Below, piece after piece: positions 1 through 6,854 of a stretch of DNA of 27,319 bases. How positions within the stretch are numbered: position 1 is the first letter of the stretch; every line of letters begins with the position of its first letter. The notes beneath the pieces were generated by a model. The model did no database searches. It saw only the letters and a program-made list of their open reading frames with translations, and was not told the DNA's origin. Both the position numbers and the translations under genes were made by a program. The stretch is from Mayfieldus sp038317345 (GTDB lineage Bacteria > Actinomycetota > Thermoleophilia > Solirubrobacterales > 70-9): assembly GCA_038317345.1 (NCBI GenBank), contig JBBQBH010000040.1:1-27319 (forward strand). The letters run 5' to 3'.

Positions 1-2
1 CT

Positions 3-119
3 CAAGAGTCGCTTGCAGAGCTGATGGATCTATCGGCAAGCGATTACGCAGCGGGCAACGGCACCGGAACGGTGTGCACTCCGCATTCGTGCCTCTGCTG
101 CTACGGCGGCCACTACTAG
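3..119 (+). CDS. TOMM/LAP precursor peptide, C-terminal part (partial)
   Basis: An open frame runs from the window edge to TAG at 117-119. It starts before the window, or possibly at ATG 24, which would give 31 residues but has no good ribosome site. The N-terminal part looks like a leader (ESLAELMDLSASDYAAG), followed by a Gly/Thr stretch and a C-terminal core that ends CTPHSCLCCYGGHY. The core carries four Cys plus Ser and Thr, the residues heterocyclised by YcaO enzymes, and a Gly/His/Tyr tail. The three genes directly downstream on the same strand encode a leader-binding E1-like protein, a YcaO cyclodehydratase and an azoline dehydrogenase, which is the standard setting of such a precursor. 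That it is the substrate is inferred from composition and position. I do not recognise the core as a known product family. The leader/core boundary is not determinable here; TVC near residues 22-25 of the visible part is a guess. Confidence 0.72.
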   Translation, partial: QESLAELMDLSASDYAAGNGTGTVCTPHSCLCCYGGHY

Positions 120-159
120 GCCGTCTAACGAGATCTGCCCCACCAAGGGGCAACACGCA

Positions 160-187
160 GGGAACCCTGCTGGTACTGGAGGTTCCC
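160..187 (+). promoter_or_regulatory. Intergenic hairpin after the precursor gene
   Basis: GGGAACC (160-166) and GGTTCCC (181-187) are perfect 7-bp inverted arms with a 14-nt loop, 40 bases after the precursor stop codon. No T-tract follows, so it is not a full intrinsic terminator. In natural-product operons a hairpin between a heavily expressed precursor and its enzyme genes often gives partial readthrough or protects the short mRNA; that role here is inference. Confidence 0.4.
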
Positions 188-242
188 CTGCTGCCTGAAA
201 GCGCTCGTCGGAAGCCGACGGGATAGCAAAGTAGGATCGCGT

Positions 243-260
243 GCGGCGCTTGAGCGCCGC
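243..260 (+). promoter_or_regulatory. GC hairpin just before the E1-like gene start
   Basis: GCGGCGC (243-249), loop TTGA, then GCGCCGC (254-260) make a perfect 7-bp stem that ends three bases before ATG 264. It covers the place where a ribosome-binding site should be, and no clear Shine-Dalgarno sequence is visible otherwise. It may damp translation of the biosynthetic genes relative to the precursor. The structure is seen; the effect is inferred. Confidence 0.4.
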
Positions 261-263
261 GGG

Positions 264-1271
264 ATGCAGGACACGCCGACAAGGAAAGAGGGCGAGGGGC
301 CGCGGCTACCCCAGCGGCCATACCTGAAGCCCTGGTACAGGCTCGCGCAGACCGACGGCCGGTTGATTCTCGAATACGGCCATTCGGCGACCGTCCTCGA
401 GGGCAAGGCGGTGGAGAAACTCTTCCCGGTGTTGCTGCCGCTTCTCGACGGCACGCGGACAGTCGACGAGATCAACGACTACGTGGGCGAGGCTGCGGCA
501 CCGGCGGTCGCCAACGCGCTGGCGACGCTTTCCGAACGCGGATTGCTCACGGATGGACCGCCACTCCCCAGGGACACACCAAAACCGGTGGCGGAGACGG
601 CTCAATTTCTGGCCGCAGGCAGTGCCGGCACTCAGACTGTGACGGAGAGCGAAGCAGCTCTCAGCCAGGCCGCAATCTCAGTCGTCGGGGCGGGATCGAT
701 CGCACGCGAGATCGCGAGGCTGCTCAGAGTCGCCGGAGCAACCAAGCTGACCTTTCTGGACTGGGAGCCGGCCGACGATGACATCGACTCCCTGCATCTC
801 GCTCTGGTCGCGCCCGATCCGACGGAGCTGCCCAGGCTCGAGGCGTGGAATCGCCTCGCCCTCAGACACCGGCTTCCATGGCTCCAGGCGCTCCCATTCG
901 ACGGACGCATTGCCGCAGTCGGTCCGCTTTACGTGCCCGATGACACCTGCTGTTACGAGTGCTACCGGCGCCGCCGGGCTGCGAACCTGCCGCTACAGGA
1001 GGCCGACTATTGGACTTTGGAGGAATCCCCGGCCTCCTATCCCGCCCCACCCCCGCTTCAGCAGATGATCGCCGGGCTCGCAGCGACGCTCGCCCTGCGG
1101 TGGCTCGGCGAGCGGGCCTCCGGTCAGATCGCGAGCTACGTGCCGGCAACCATGCACGCGATCGAAATGGGTGAGACCGTCGAGTTGAGCCGCCATGTCG
1201 TCTATCGCGTCCCACGCTGCCCCGCCTGCTTCGACGAAAGCGGCGGCACGCCCTCTCCCTGGCACAGCTAG
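264..1271 (+). CDS. TOMM leader-binding E1/ThiF-like cyclodehydratase partner
   Basis: 335 residues. Residues about 19-97 (PYLKPWYRL to ERGLLTDG) look like the winged-helix RiPP recognition element that binds precursor leaders. A remnant Rossmann segment VVGAGSIAREIARLL follows at about 140-154. Two Cys pairs, C230-x2-C233 and C319-x2-C322, match the structural zinc site of E1-like cyclodehydratase partners. In this family (ocin-ThiF-like, bacteriocin cyclodehydratase domain) the protein delivers the leader peptide to a separate YcaO enzyme and does not itself activate ATP. ATG 264 is the first ordinary start in frame after TAA at 126-128, and the recognition domain begins shortly after it. 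The stop touches the TTG start of the YcaO gene, so the two are translationally coupled. Family call is firm; the cyclised partner peptide is inferred. Confidence 0.88.
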   Translation: MQDTPTRKEGEGPRLPQRPYLKPWYRLAQTDGRLILEYGHSATVLEGKAVEKLFPVLLPLLDGTRTVDEINDYVGEAAAPAVANALATLSERGLLTDGPPLPRDTPKPVAETAQFLAAGSAGTQTVTESEAALSQAAISVVGAGSIAREIARLLRVAGATKLTFLDWEPADDDIDSLHLALVAPDPTELPRLEAWNRLALRHRLPWLQALPFDGRIAAVGPLYVPDDTCCYECYRRRRAANLPLQEADYWTLEESPASYPAPPPLQQMIAGLAATLALRWLGERASGQIASYVPATMHAIEMGETVELSRHVVYRVPRCPACFDESGGTPSPWHS

Positions 1272-2624
1272 TTGGCGACCGTGAATCCCACATGGCGGCC
1301 ATCAACTGTCGTTGACAATTCGGAGGGGCTCGCTCGGCTGAAGACGCTGGTTTCCCCATACACGGGGGTGGTGAGCCGTGTCCACGAGGCCCTGCTGGAG
1401 CCGGACGACGCGCGCACAGTGCGATTCGACTGTGAACTCGCGTCGACGGCGCTCACGACCGGTCCGTCAGTTCAGCCCCCGGCGGGGGGATCCGGTCATG
1501 ACCACGATCTCGCACTCGCGGCGGCGCTTGGCGAAGCCGTCGAGCGGTATTCCGGAACCTGCCTGCCGCCGGAATCGCAGACCGTCCTGGCCACCGCCTC
1601 CGAACTCGGACCCGCGGCGGCGCAGCCGGAGCGATTTTCGCTGTTCAGCGAAGCCCAATACGCGGAGGAGGGTTTCCCCTTCCGGCCGTTTACGACTGAC
1701 ACCACGGTCCGCTGGGTCAGGGGACGGTCGATACCGGATGGGGCCGAGGCCTATCTGCCCCTGCAGCTCGCCTACATCTGGCGAGAGGCCGAGCTGCCGA
1801 CCGGGGAAACGCCGATCGCGCCCGCATCGAGCAGCGGGATGGCCGCGGGCGCCACCGAGCAGGAGGCGATCCTCCACGGTCTGCACGAGTTGATCGAGCG
1901 GGACGCGGTGATGCTGACGTGGGCCAACCGCCTGGCGCTCCCGCGGCTCGATTGGTCCACGGATCCGCAGCTGGTCGAGCACGACGCCGCTCACTTTGCG
2001 TCCAGCGGCATTGCCTACGAGGTGATCGATCTCAGCGTCTTTTGCGACGTGCCCACCGCCCTGGCGCTTACGCGGGAGGGCGCGGCGGGATTCGGCGCCG
2101 GCGCTGCCAGCGCACCGACGATGCAACGGGCCTGGGACAAGGCCCTGCGCGAGTGCTTTCAGGTGCGAACCGCACTGAAGCGAGATCTGCTCGAGGACCC
2201 GCATCCCTCATTCCAGCCGGACTTCAGCGACATCGATGGATTCGTCGACCACGTGCGCTTCTACTCGTCTCCCGAGCAGCAGGTCCACACCGAGTTCCTG
2301 ACCAGCTCCGAGCAGGTGCGTGAGATTGGCGACGTTCCCGCTCTCGAAGGAGCCGATCCGGCGGCCCGCATCGAGGCGATCGCCCGCCGGCTCGAAGTGC
2401 GAAACGTCTCCGCCTACTGGGTCGACATCGCACCGCCGGACGTGAAGGAAGCCGGCCTACATGCTGTGCACGTGATCAGCCCGGACCTTCAGCCCATCAA
2501 CGACGCTCACCGCTATCGATTCCTGGGCGGCAGGCGGCTCCACGAGGCCGTATTCGAGCTTGGCCTCCGTGACGCGTCGCTTTCCCCCGATGAGTTGAAT
2601 CCCTACCCCCACCCGTTCGCCTGA
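1272..2624 (+). CDS. YcaO-domain azoline cyclodehydratase
   Basis: 450 residues. YcaO enzymes use ATP to activate a peptide backbone amide so that Cys, Ser or Thr side chains close to thiazoline or oxazoline. The ATP/Mg signatures are visible: LGEAVERYSG at about 86-95 (E88, E91, R92) and a second acidic helix, GLHELIERDA, at about 203-212 (E206, E209, R210). The C-terminus is LNPYPHPFA, which contains the PxPxP ending typical of peptide-cyclising YcaO proteins and part of their active site. The gene starts with TTG right after the upstream stop; GTG 1281 is an alternative, and neither has a clear ribosome site. A separate upstream leader-binding protein and downstream dehydrogenase fit an azole-forming module rather than a thioamide (TfuA) system, and no TfuA is seen. 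Confidence 0.9.
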   Translation: MATVNPTWRPSTVVDNSEGLARLKTLVSPYTGVVSRVHEALLEPDDARTVRFDCELASTALTTGPSVQPPAGGSGHDHDLALAAALGEAVERYSGTCLPPESQTVLATASELGPAAAQPERFSLFSEAQYAEEGFPFRPFTTDTTVRWVRGRSIPDGAEAYLPLQLAYIWREAELPTGETPIAPASSSGMAAGATEQEAILHGLHELIERDAVMLTWANRLALPRLDWSTDPQLVEHDAAHFASSGIAYEVIDLSVFCDVPTALALTREGAAGFGAGAASAPTMQRAWDKALRECFQVRTALKRDLLEDPHPSFQPDFSDIDGFVDHVRFYSSPEQQVHTEFLTSSEQVREIGDVPALEGADPAARIEAIARRLEVRNVSAYWVDIAPPDVKEAGLHAVHVISPDLQPINDAHRYRFLGGRRLHEAVFELGLRDASLSPDELNPYPHPFA

Positions 2625-2636
2625 ACAGAGCCCGCA

Positions 2637-3536
2637 ATGAACGACGACCCCTACACGCAGAGCGCCAGACTGACCGGGTTTCTGGGCTGGCTCGATGGGG
2701 AGCGCCCCGACGAAGCCGATCCCGCCGAGGCCTTCCACGAAGCCTCGAAGAACGTCCCCAGCATCCAGCCCCGGGTCTCGCCCGTTGCCGCATTGCTGGC
2801 CGCCGATCCGACCGCCGGGATGCCTGGGGCGACGATCGCCAGGCCGGTGAGGCGAAACCTCGCACTGCCGACAGTTGCCCTACCGGCCCCGGCCTATGGG
2901 GATGCGGAGATTGGATCGGCGATCGGCGATCGCGTGTCGCGGCGCGATTTCGGCTCCGCGCCGATCTCACTCCAACAGCTCTCCACGCTGCTGCACGCCG
3001 CCTACGGAGTGACCCAGGAAGCGCAAGAAGGCCAGGAGGGGCGGCGGGTTCGCAGCGTGCCGTCCGGGGGCGGGCTCTACCCGCTCGAGCTCTTCGCCGT
3101 CGCCCGAAACGTCGGCGGGGTCGCCGCCGGCCTCTATCACTACGACCCACTCCGACACCTACTGGAGGTGGTCCGCCAGGAGGAGGTCACCGACTCGCTG
3201 CGCGAGATCCTGCTCGAGTTGCCCCAGCTTCCCGACATCCCCGCCACCTGCGGGGTCGTCTTCTTCATCGCCGGGGTCTTCTGGCGCACGCGCTTCAAAT
3301 ACGGCTTGCGGGGTTACCGATGGATCCTCGTCGAGGCCGGTCACGTCGGTCAGAACATGGTGCTGGCGGCCGGATCCCTTGGCCTTCATTCATTCCCGAA
3401 CGCGGGTTTCTGGGATCGCAAAGTCGACGCCTTTCTCGGCCTGGACGGCGTCAACGAGTCGGTCGTCTACTCGCTGATCGCAGGTTCGCCGGCCGATGGT
3501 GCCGGTCACGCACCCGATCCGAGCTTCTTCTCATAG
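2637..3536 (+). CDS. SagB-type FMN-dependent azoline dehydrogenase
   Basis: 299 residues, nitroreductase-like fold of the SagB/ThcOx family. It would oxidise azolines made by the YcaO enzyme to aromatic thiazoles/oxazoles using FMN. Visible marks are the FMN-phosphate loop SRRDFG (101-106), followed by the LSTLLHAAYG helix, then PSGGGLYPLE (142-151), GLYHYDP (165-171) and the C-terminal dimer/FMN segment from RWILVEAGHVGQN through SFPNAGF to VVYSLIAG. The first 90 residues are a variable N-terminal region, as is usual for SagB proteins. The ATG lies 12 nt after the YcaO stop, so this is the third gene of one operon. Its last 31 bases overlap the 3' end of the opposite-strand GNAT gene. The presence of a dehydrogenase predicts azole rather than azoline rings in the product. 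Confidence 0.88.
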   Translation: MNDDPYTQSARLTGFLGWLDGERPDEADPAEAFHEASKNVPSIQPRVSPVAALLAADPTAGMPGATIARPVRRNLALPTVALPAPAYGDAEIGSAIGDRVSRRDFGSAPISLQQLSTLLHAAYGVTQEAQEGQEGRRVRSVPSGGGLYPLELFAVARNVGGVAAGLYHYDPLRHLLEVVRQEEVTDSLREILLELPQLPDIPATCGVVFFIAGVFWRTRFKYGLRGYRWILVEAGHVGQNMVLAAGSLGLHSFPNAGFWDRKVDAFLGLDGVNESVVYSLIAGSPADGAGHAPDPSFFS

Positions 3537-4615
3537 ACGCGGTGGCGCCTGCTCACCTCGAGGCCAAGCCTCCCGATCGCGACGTTCATCTGCTCGTTGT
3601 CCTCGACGCTCCACCCGAGCACGACGTGCTCGATGCCATCGCGCTCGGCGAGCTCGAGGTTCGCGTAACACAGGGCGGGTGTGAGACCGAGGTGACGGTA
3701 CTCGGGCAGCACAGCCATGAACATCAGTCGCGCCTGGTCGATCTTGCGGTCGGTACGGGTGACTTCGCCGTTCGCGTGAACCAGGGGTTGGTAGAAGTCG
3801 GGCGTCAGCATGCTGGTGCCGATCAGCTCCCCGTTTCGCTCCACGACAAGCGTTCCAGGTCCCATTGTCTGGGCTGCGATGCCGAGGCCGCCGATCAGCT
3901 CGCGCTCGGTCAACGGCACATAGCCCCAGTGCGACTCGAAGATCGGCGGAAAGAACCGATAGACGCGCTCGAGCTCGACCTCCATGTCGTCCTGACGAAG
4001 TGACCGAACCGTCACTCCGTAGCGGGTTCTGATCTGCTCGATCAGCTTCGAGAGCCGATCCCGTAACGGCTCCGGCACCTGATCCAGGTCGAGGTCCCGC
4101 CAGAGCACGTCCATCGACTTGCTGAGACCGGAGCCCTCCATCAGCTGGCCGTAGTAGGGGGGATGCCAGGGTTGGAAGACGACAGGCTGGCGCTCGTAAC
4201 CCTCGACCAGAATGCCGGGGTCCTCCTTGGCGGAGAACGAGAACGGGCCCACCATCGTGTCGCGCCCGCGCTCGCTCAACCACTTCTCGCACGCCTTCAA
4301 CAAGGCGTTCGCCGTCTCCTGATCGTCCTCGGACTCGAAGAACCCGAATAGTCCCCAACTGTTGTTCTGGTACTCGTTGAGCGCGTGATCGACGTGGGCA
4401 ATGACCTGCCCCACGACCTCACCGTTCCGCTCGGCGAGGAAGTACTGAGCGTCCGCATGCTCGAAGTACGGATCCTGCTCCGGATCCAGAATGCGGGCTC
4501 GCGCCTCGGGATGCGGGGGTATCCAGCGCGTCTCGTCGCGATGCAGGCGGTAGGGGAAGTCGATGAAGGCCTGAAGTTCCTCCTGCGAGGTCACTGGCTT
4601 GACGTTTAGCGTCAT
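3506..4615 (-). CDS. GNAT-like N-acyltransferase family protein
   Basis: 369 residues with ATG at 4615. The sequence is of the large acyl-CoA N-acyltransferase type: an N-terminal half containing YFLAERNGEVVGQVIAH and EKWLSERGRDTMVGPFSFS, and a C-terminal half whose GTLVVERNGELIGTSML and LMFMAVLPEYRHLGL segments look like the beta4/acetyl-CoA loop of a GNAT domain. It lacks the long canonical RxxGxG/A loop in clear form. Close relatives are usually annotated only as GNAT or hypothetical proteins, and the substrate cannot be read from sequence. It is on the strand opposite the TOMM genes and overlaps the dehydrogenase gene by 31 bases tail to tail. A link with the peptide pathway (for example immunity by acetylation) is possible but not supported beyond adjacency. 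Confidence 0.75.
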   Translation of the reverse strand: MTLNVKPVTSQEELQAFIDFPYRLHRDETRWIPPHPEARARILDPEQDPYFEHADAQYFLAERNGEVVGQVIAHVDHALNEYQNNSWGLFGFFESEDDQETANALLKACEKWLSERGRDTMVGPFSFSAKEDPGILVEGYERQPVVFQPWHPPYYGQLMEGSGLSKSMDVLWRDLDLDQVPEPLRDRLSKLIEQIRTRYGVTVRSLRQDDMEVELERVYRFFPPIFESHWGYVPLTERELIGGLGIAAQTMGPGTLVVERNGELIGTSMLTPDFYQPLVHANGEVTRTDRKIDQARLMFMAVLPEYRHLGLTPALCYANLELAERDGIEHVVLGWSVEDNEQMNVAIGRLGLEVSRRHRVYEKKLGSGA

Positions 4616-4718
4616 CTGGCGGAGCTTAGGCTCTCGCCGTCCAGCGCCGCTGAAGAGTCTGATCTTGCGACCGGCGACCCACTATTAGTGAGCCTCGGGA
4701 CCATGCTTCTGGCCCGTT

Positions 4719-4746
4719 AGTCAGTTGACTTTTTGGTCAGTTGACT
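4719..4746. repeat. Tandem near-palindromic operator-like repeat
   Basis: GTCAGTTGACT occurs at 4720-4730 and again at 4736-4746, a 16-bp period. The first copy with its A at 4719 reads AGTCA-GT-TGACT, two perfect 5-base arms around a 2-base centre; the second keeps GTCA-GT-TGAC. This looks like a pair of regulator sites between the GNAT gene (leftward) and the RNA candidate/yihY (rightward). The embedded TTGACT hexamers resemble -35 elements, but I found no matching -10 box at the right distance. Confidence 0.45.
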
Positions 4747-4755
4747 GTGTGGTGG

Positions 4756-4893
4756 TATGTTGCGCCCGTTCAGGGCCTCTGCATCTGCCACGGCTGGTGC
4801 GGCTGACGCCGGTGCGTAGCGCCCGTAGTGCATTCACCCCGACCGCCATCCGGTCGGCCAGCAGCCAGCTCCATGAGCTGGCTGCTTTTCTTT
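4756..4893 (+). ncRNA. Candidate small structured RNA upstream of yihY
   Basis: No convincing gene lies in 4616-4988 (373 bp). Its right half has the layout of a short RNA: a possible promoter (TTGGTC 4733-4738, 17-base spacer, TATGTT 4756-4761), several GC stems, a hairpin CCGACCG/CGGTCGG at 4839-4857, and a strong intrinsic terminator at 4860-4893. It could be a free RNA of about 130 nt or an attenuated leader of the yihY-GST operon. It shows no SRP or 6S RNA signatures. The promoter is weak and the 5' end is a guess. Confidence 0.4.
4860..4893 (+). terminator. Strong Rho-independent terminator
   Basis: AGCAGCCAGCT (4860-4870), loop CCATG (4871-4875), AGCTGGCTGCT (4876-4886) form a perfect 11-bp stem, followed by the T-rich TTTCTTT at 4887-4893. 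It ends rightward transcripts about 95 bases before the yihY start, although no protein gene precedes it on this strand. Confidence 0.85.
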
Positions 4894-4988
4894 GTGGCGG
4901 TCCGCACCTTCTGGCTAAGGTGGCAGGCACTGACTCAGGTGGCGGGACGCCGGGTACTTGCACCTCACGGGCACCGAGGGAGCCATTG

Positions 4989-5921
4989 GTGAGATCGAGC
5001 AAAAAGCGCGAGCATTCCCTGCTCGCAACCCTGAAGCGCACAGTCGCGGAGTTCCGCGAGGACAACCTCACCGACTGGGCGGCGGCGCTGACCTACTACG
5101 GGTTGCTGTCTCTATTTCCGATGCTGATCGCGCTGGTCTCGATTGTCGGGCTGTTCGCCGACCCGCAGTCGACGACCCAGACGGTGACCGACATCGTGAC
5201 CAGGATCGGGCCCGAGTCCGGCGCAAAGACCTTCTCCGGGCCGATCCACTCGATCACCTCTAACCGCGGCTCGGCCGGCGTCCTCTTCGTGGTCGGACTG
5301 GCGACAGCGCTGTGGTCGGCTTCCGGCTATATCGGGACCTTCATCCGCGCTTCCAACGTGATCTACGAGACCGAGGAGGGTCGGCCGTTCTGGAAGCTGC
5401 GCCCGCTGCAGCTCGCGGTCACCCTCGCGATGGTGATCATGGTCGCCGCCGTTTTGGTGGCGCTGGTCCTAACCGGCCCGGTGGTGCGGGCGGTCGCCGA
5501 TCCGATCGGCGTCGGCGACTCGGCGGTCACGGTCTGGGGTTACGCCAAGTGGCCCGTGCTCGCGGGGCTGTTCGTGCTCATGATCGACCTCCTCTACTAC
5601 GCGTCGCCGAACGCGAAGATGCGCGGGTTCGTATGGGTCACGCCCGGGGCGGTCCTGGCACTGGGGCTTTGGGCCGTCGCCTCTGCGGGGTTTGCCCTCT
5701 TCGTCGCCAATTTCGGCTCCTACGACAAGACCTACGGGACACTCGGCGGAGTCGCAGTGCTGCTGATCTGGATGTGGATCACGAACGTGGCGATCCTGCT
5801 CGGCCATGAGCTGAACGCAGAGCGTGAGCGAAGCCACGAGTTCGCCGAGGGGGTGCCGCGGGCCGAGGACGAGCTGCAGCTCGAGCCGCGCCAGGAACCG
5901 GCGGACGAGGACAGCGCATAG
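4989..5921 (+). CDS. YihY/virulence factor BrkB family membrane protein
   Basis: 310 residues from GTG 4989, chosen because GAGGGAG (4975-4981) sits at ribosome-site distance and because the family's conserved N-terminal helix (AEFREDNLTDWAAALTYYG) starts about 15 residues later. The frame is open further upstream, but that sequence crosses a terminator and looks non-coding. About six hydrophobic segments follow, including LLSLFPMLIALVSIVGLF, a stretch near SAGVLFVVGLATALWSAS and a final GGVAVLLIWMWITNVAILLGHELNA, all typical of the YihY/BrkB (formerly called RNase BN) family. The tail is acidic and cytoplasmic. The molecular function of the family is not settled; despite the old name it is not a tRNA nuclease. 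A GST-like gene begins two bases after its stop, probably as one transcript. Confidence 0.88.
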   Translation: MRSSKKREHSLLATLKRTVAEFREDNLTDWAAALTYYGLLSLFPMLIALVSIVGLFADPQSTTQTVTDIVTRIGPESGAKTFSGPIHSITSNRGSAGVLFVVGLATALWSASGYIGTFIRASNVIYETEEGRPFWKLRPLQLAVTLAMVIMVAAVLVALVLTGPVVRAVADPIGVGDSAVTVWGYAKWPVLAGLFVLMIDLLYYASPNAKMRGFVWVTPGAVLALGLWAVASAGFALFVANFGSYDKTYGTLGGVAVLLIWMWITNVAILLGHELNAERERSHEFAEGVPRAEDELQLEPRQEPADEDSA

Positions 5922-5923
5922 GC

Positions 5924-6679
5924 TTGCCTCGCGTGAAGGTGAAGCTCTATTCGATCGCCGTGTCGCACCCGGCCCGCGCCGCCGGGCTGATGCTCCGCTA
6001 CAAAGGCATCGAGCCCGAGCTGGTCGACATCCCGCCTGGGATGCAGCGGCTGCTGCTGCGCCTGCACGGCTTTCGCGGCGCCACCGTTCCGGCGCTGAAG
6101 ATCGACGGGCGGAAGGTGCAGGGCTCGCTGAACGTCTCGCGAGCGCTGGACGCGCTGCAACCCGAGCCGCCGCTGTTCCCCGCCGATCCGCAGCAGCGGG
6201 CCACGGTCGAGGAGGCCGAGCGCTGGGGTGACGAGGTTCTTCAGCCGACGCCCCGCAACGTCTTTCGCTGGTGCATCGCGCACGACCAGGAGCTGAGGCG
6301 CAACCTCGCCGAGACGACGGGAATGCCGCTGCCGGCCCTGGCATCGAGGTTGACGAAGCCGGTTGGCTGGTATTTCGCCAGCGTGGTCTCGGGGGCGACG
6401 GAGGAGTCGGTCCGCGCAGACCTCGCGGCTCTACCGGCCCAATTCGACCATGTTGACGAGCTGATCGCGGAAGGTGTGATCGGCGGCGAGCAGCCCAACG
6501 CGGCCGACTTTCAGATCGCCACCGCTGTCCGGGTGATGCTCAACTTCCCCCAGCTCCGGCCGCTGATCGAGTCGCGCCCTGCCGGCGAGCTCGCGATGCG
6601 AATCGCACCGCGATTCGGCGATCAGGTGCCGCTCAAGCTGCCTGCTGAGTGGGTGCCGGGGCCCGTCCTCAGTTCATAA
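5924..6679 (+). CDS. Glutathione S-transferase-like protein
   Basis: 251 residues. An N-terminal thioredoxin-fold domain (about 1-78) reads VKLYSIAVSHPARAAGLML, with the cis-proline region ATVPALKIDGRKVQGS and the conserved Ser of the glutathione-site helix (GSLNVSRALD). An all-helical C-terminal domain follows, ending in the AADFQIATAVRVMLN helix that is typical of GSTs. Actinobacteria mostly use mycothiol instead of glutathione, so the thiol substrate is open. The catalytic Ser/Cys near residue 10 is not obvious. TTG 5924 is used here; GTG 5933 and GTG 5939 are plausible alternatives because KVKLYS is where homology begins. It is two bases behind yihY and likely co-transcribed with it. Confidence 0.82.
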   Translation: MPRVKVKLYSIAVSHPARAAGLMLRYKGIEPELVDIPPGMQRLLLRLHGFRGATVPALKIDGRKVQGSLNVSRALDALQPEPPLFPADPQQRATVEEAERWGDEVLQPTPRNVFRWCIAHDQELRRNLAETTGMPLPALASRLTKPVGWYFASVVSGATEESVRADLAALPAQFDHVDELIAEGVIGGEQPNAADFQIATAVRVMLNFPQLRPLIESRPAGELAMRIAPRFGDQVPLKLPAEWVPGPVLSS

Positions 6680-6737
6680 AGGGCTCGATATCCGGCCAGA
6701 GGGCCGGACTCGCCGCCGCGGTGGCGCTCAAACGTCT

Positions 6738-6792
6738 GAACGTTGCCGTGGACCAACGTTCGATTTGCGCGAGCCTCCGCTTTACCGATTAT
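6738..6792 (+). promoter_or_regulatory. Operator-like inverted repeat and possible promoter of the RTX gene
   Basis: GAACGTTG (6738-6745) and CAACGTTC (6754-6761) are perfect 8-bp arms around an 8-base spacer. Directly after lies a possible promoter: TTGCGC (6765-6770), 16 bases, GATTAT (6787-6792). The arrangement suits a regulator dimer bound just upstream of -35. The arms are certain; the promoter boxes are modest matches. Confidence 0.45.
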
Positions 6793-6854
6793 CAGGTAGT
6801 CAGGCCGATTGAGGAGCCCGGTTGGATGGATTGTTTTGACAAGGAGGTCGTCTC

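Noticed and set aside
3..3536. Thiopeptide cluster
   Set aside because: No LanB-like dehydratase or pyridine-forming enzyme is present in the window; azole-peptide (LAP/TOMM) is the most that can be said.
4720..4761. Promoter using TTGACT of the tandem repeat as -35
   Set aside because: No -10-like hexamer lies 16-18 bases after either TTGACT; the repeats fit operator sites better.
4756..4893. SRP RNA, 6S RNA or a known riboswitch
   Set aside because: The conserved SRP loop sequence (GGAAG...AGCAGCC) and other known signatures are not present.
4725..4988. 88-codon upstream extension of yihY
   Set aside because: It crosses a perfect Rho-independent terminator, has no family similarity, and a good ribosome site precedes GTG 4989.
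5469..6344. 291-codon open frame on the minus strand
   Set aside because: Covers yihY and GST in antisense; Arg/Ala/Pro-rich and without any recognisable domain.
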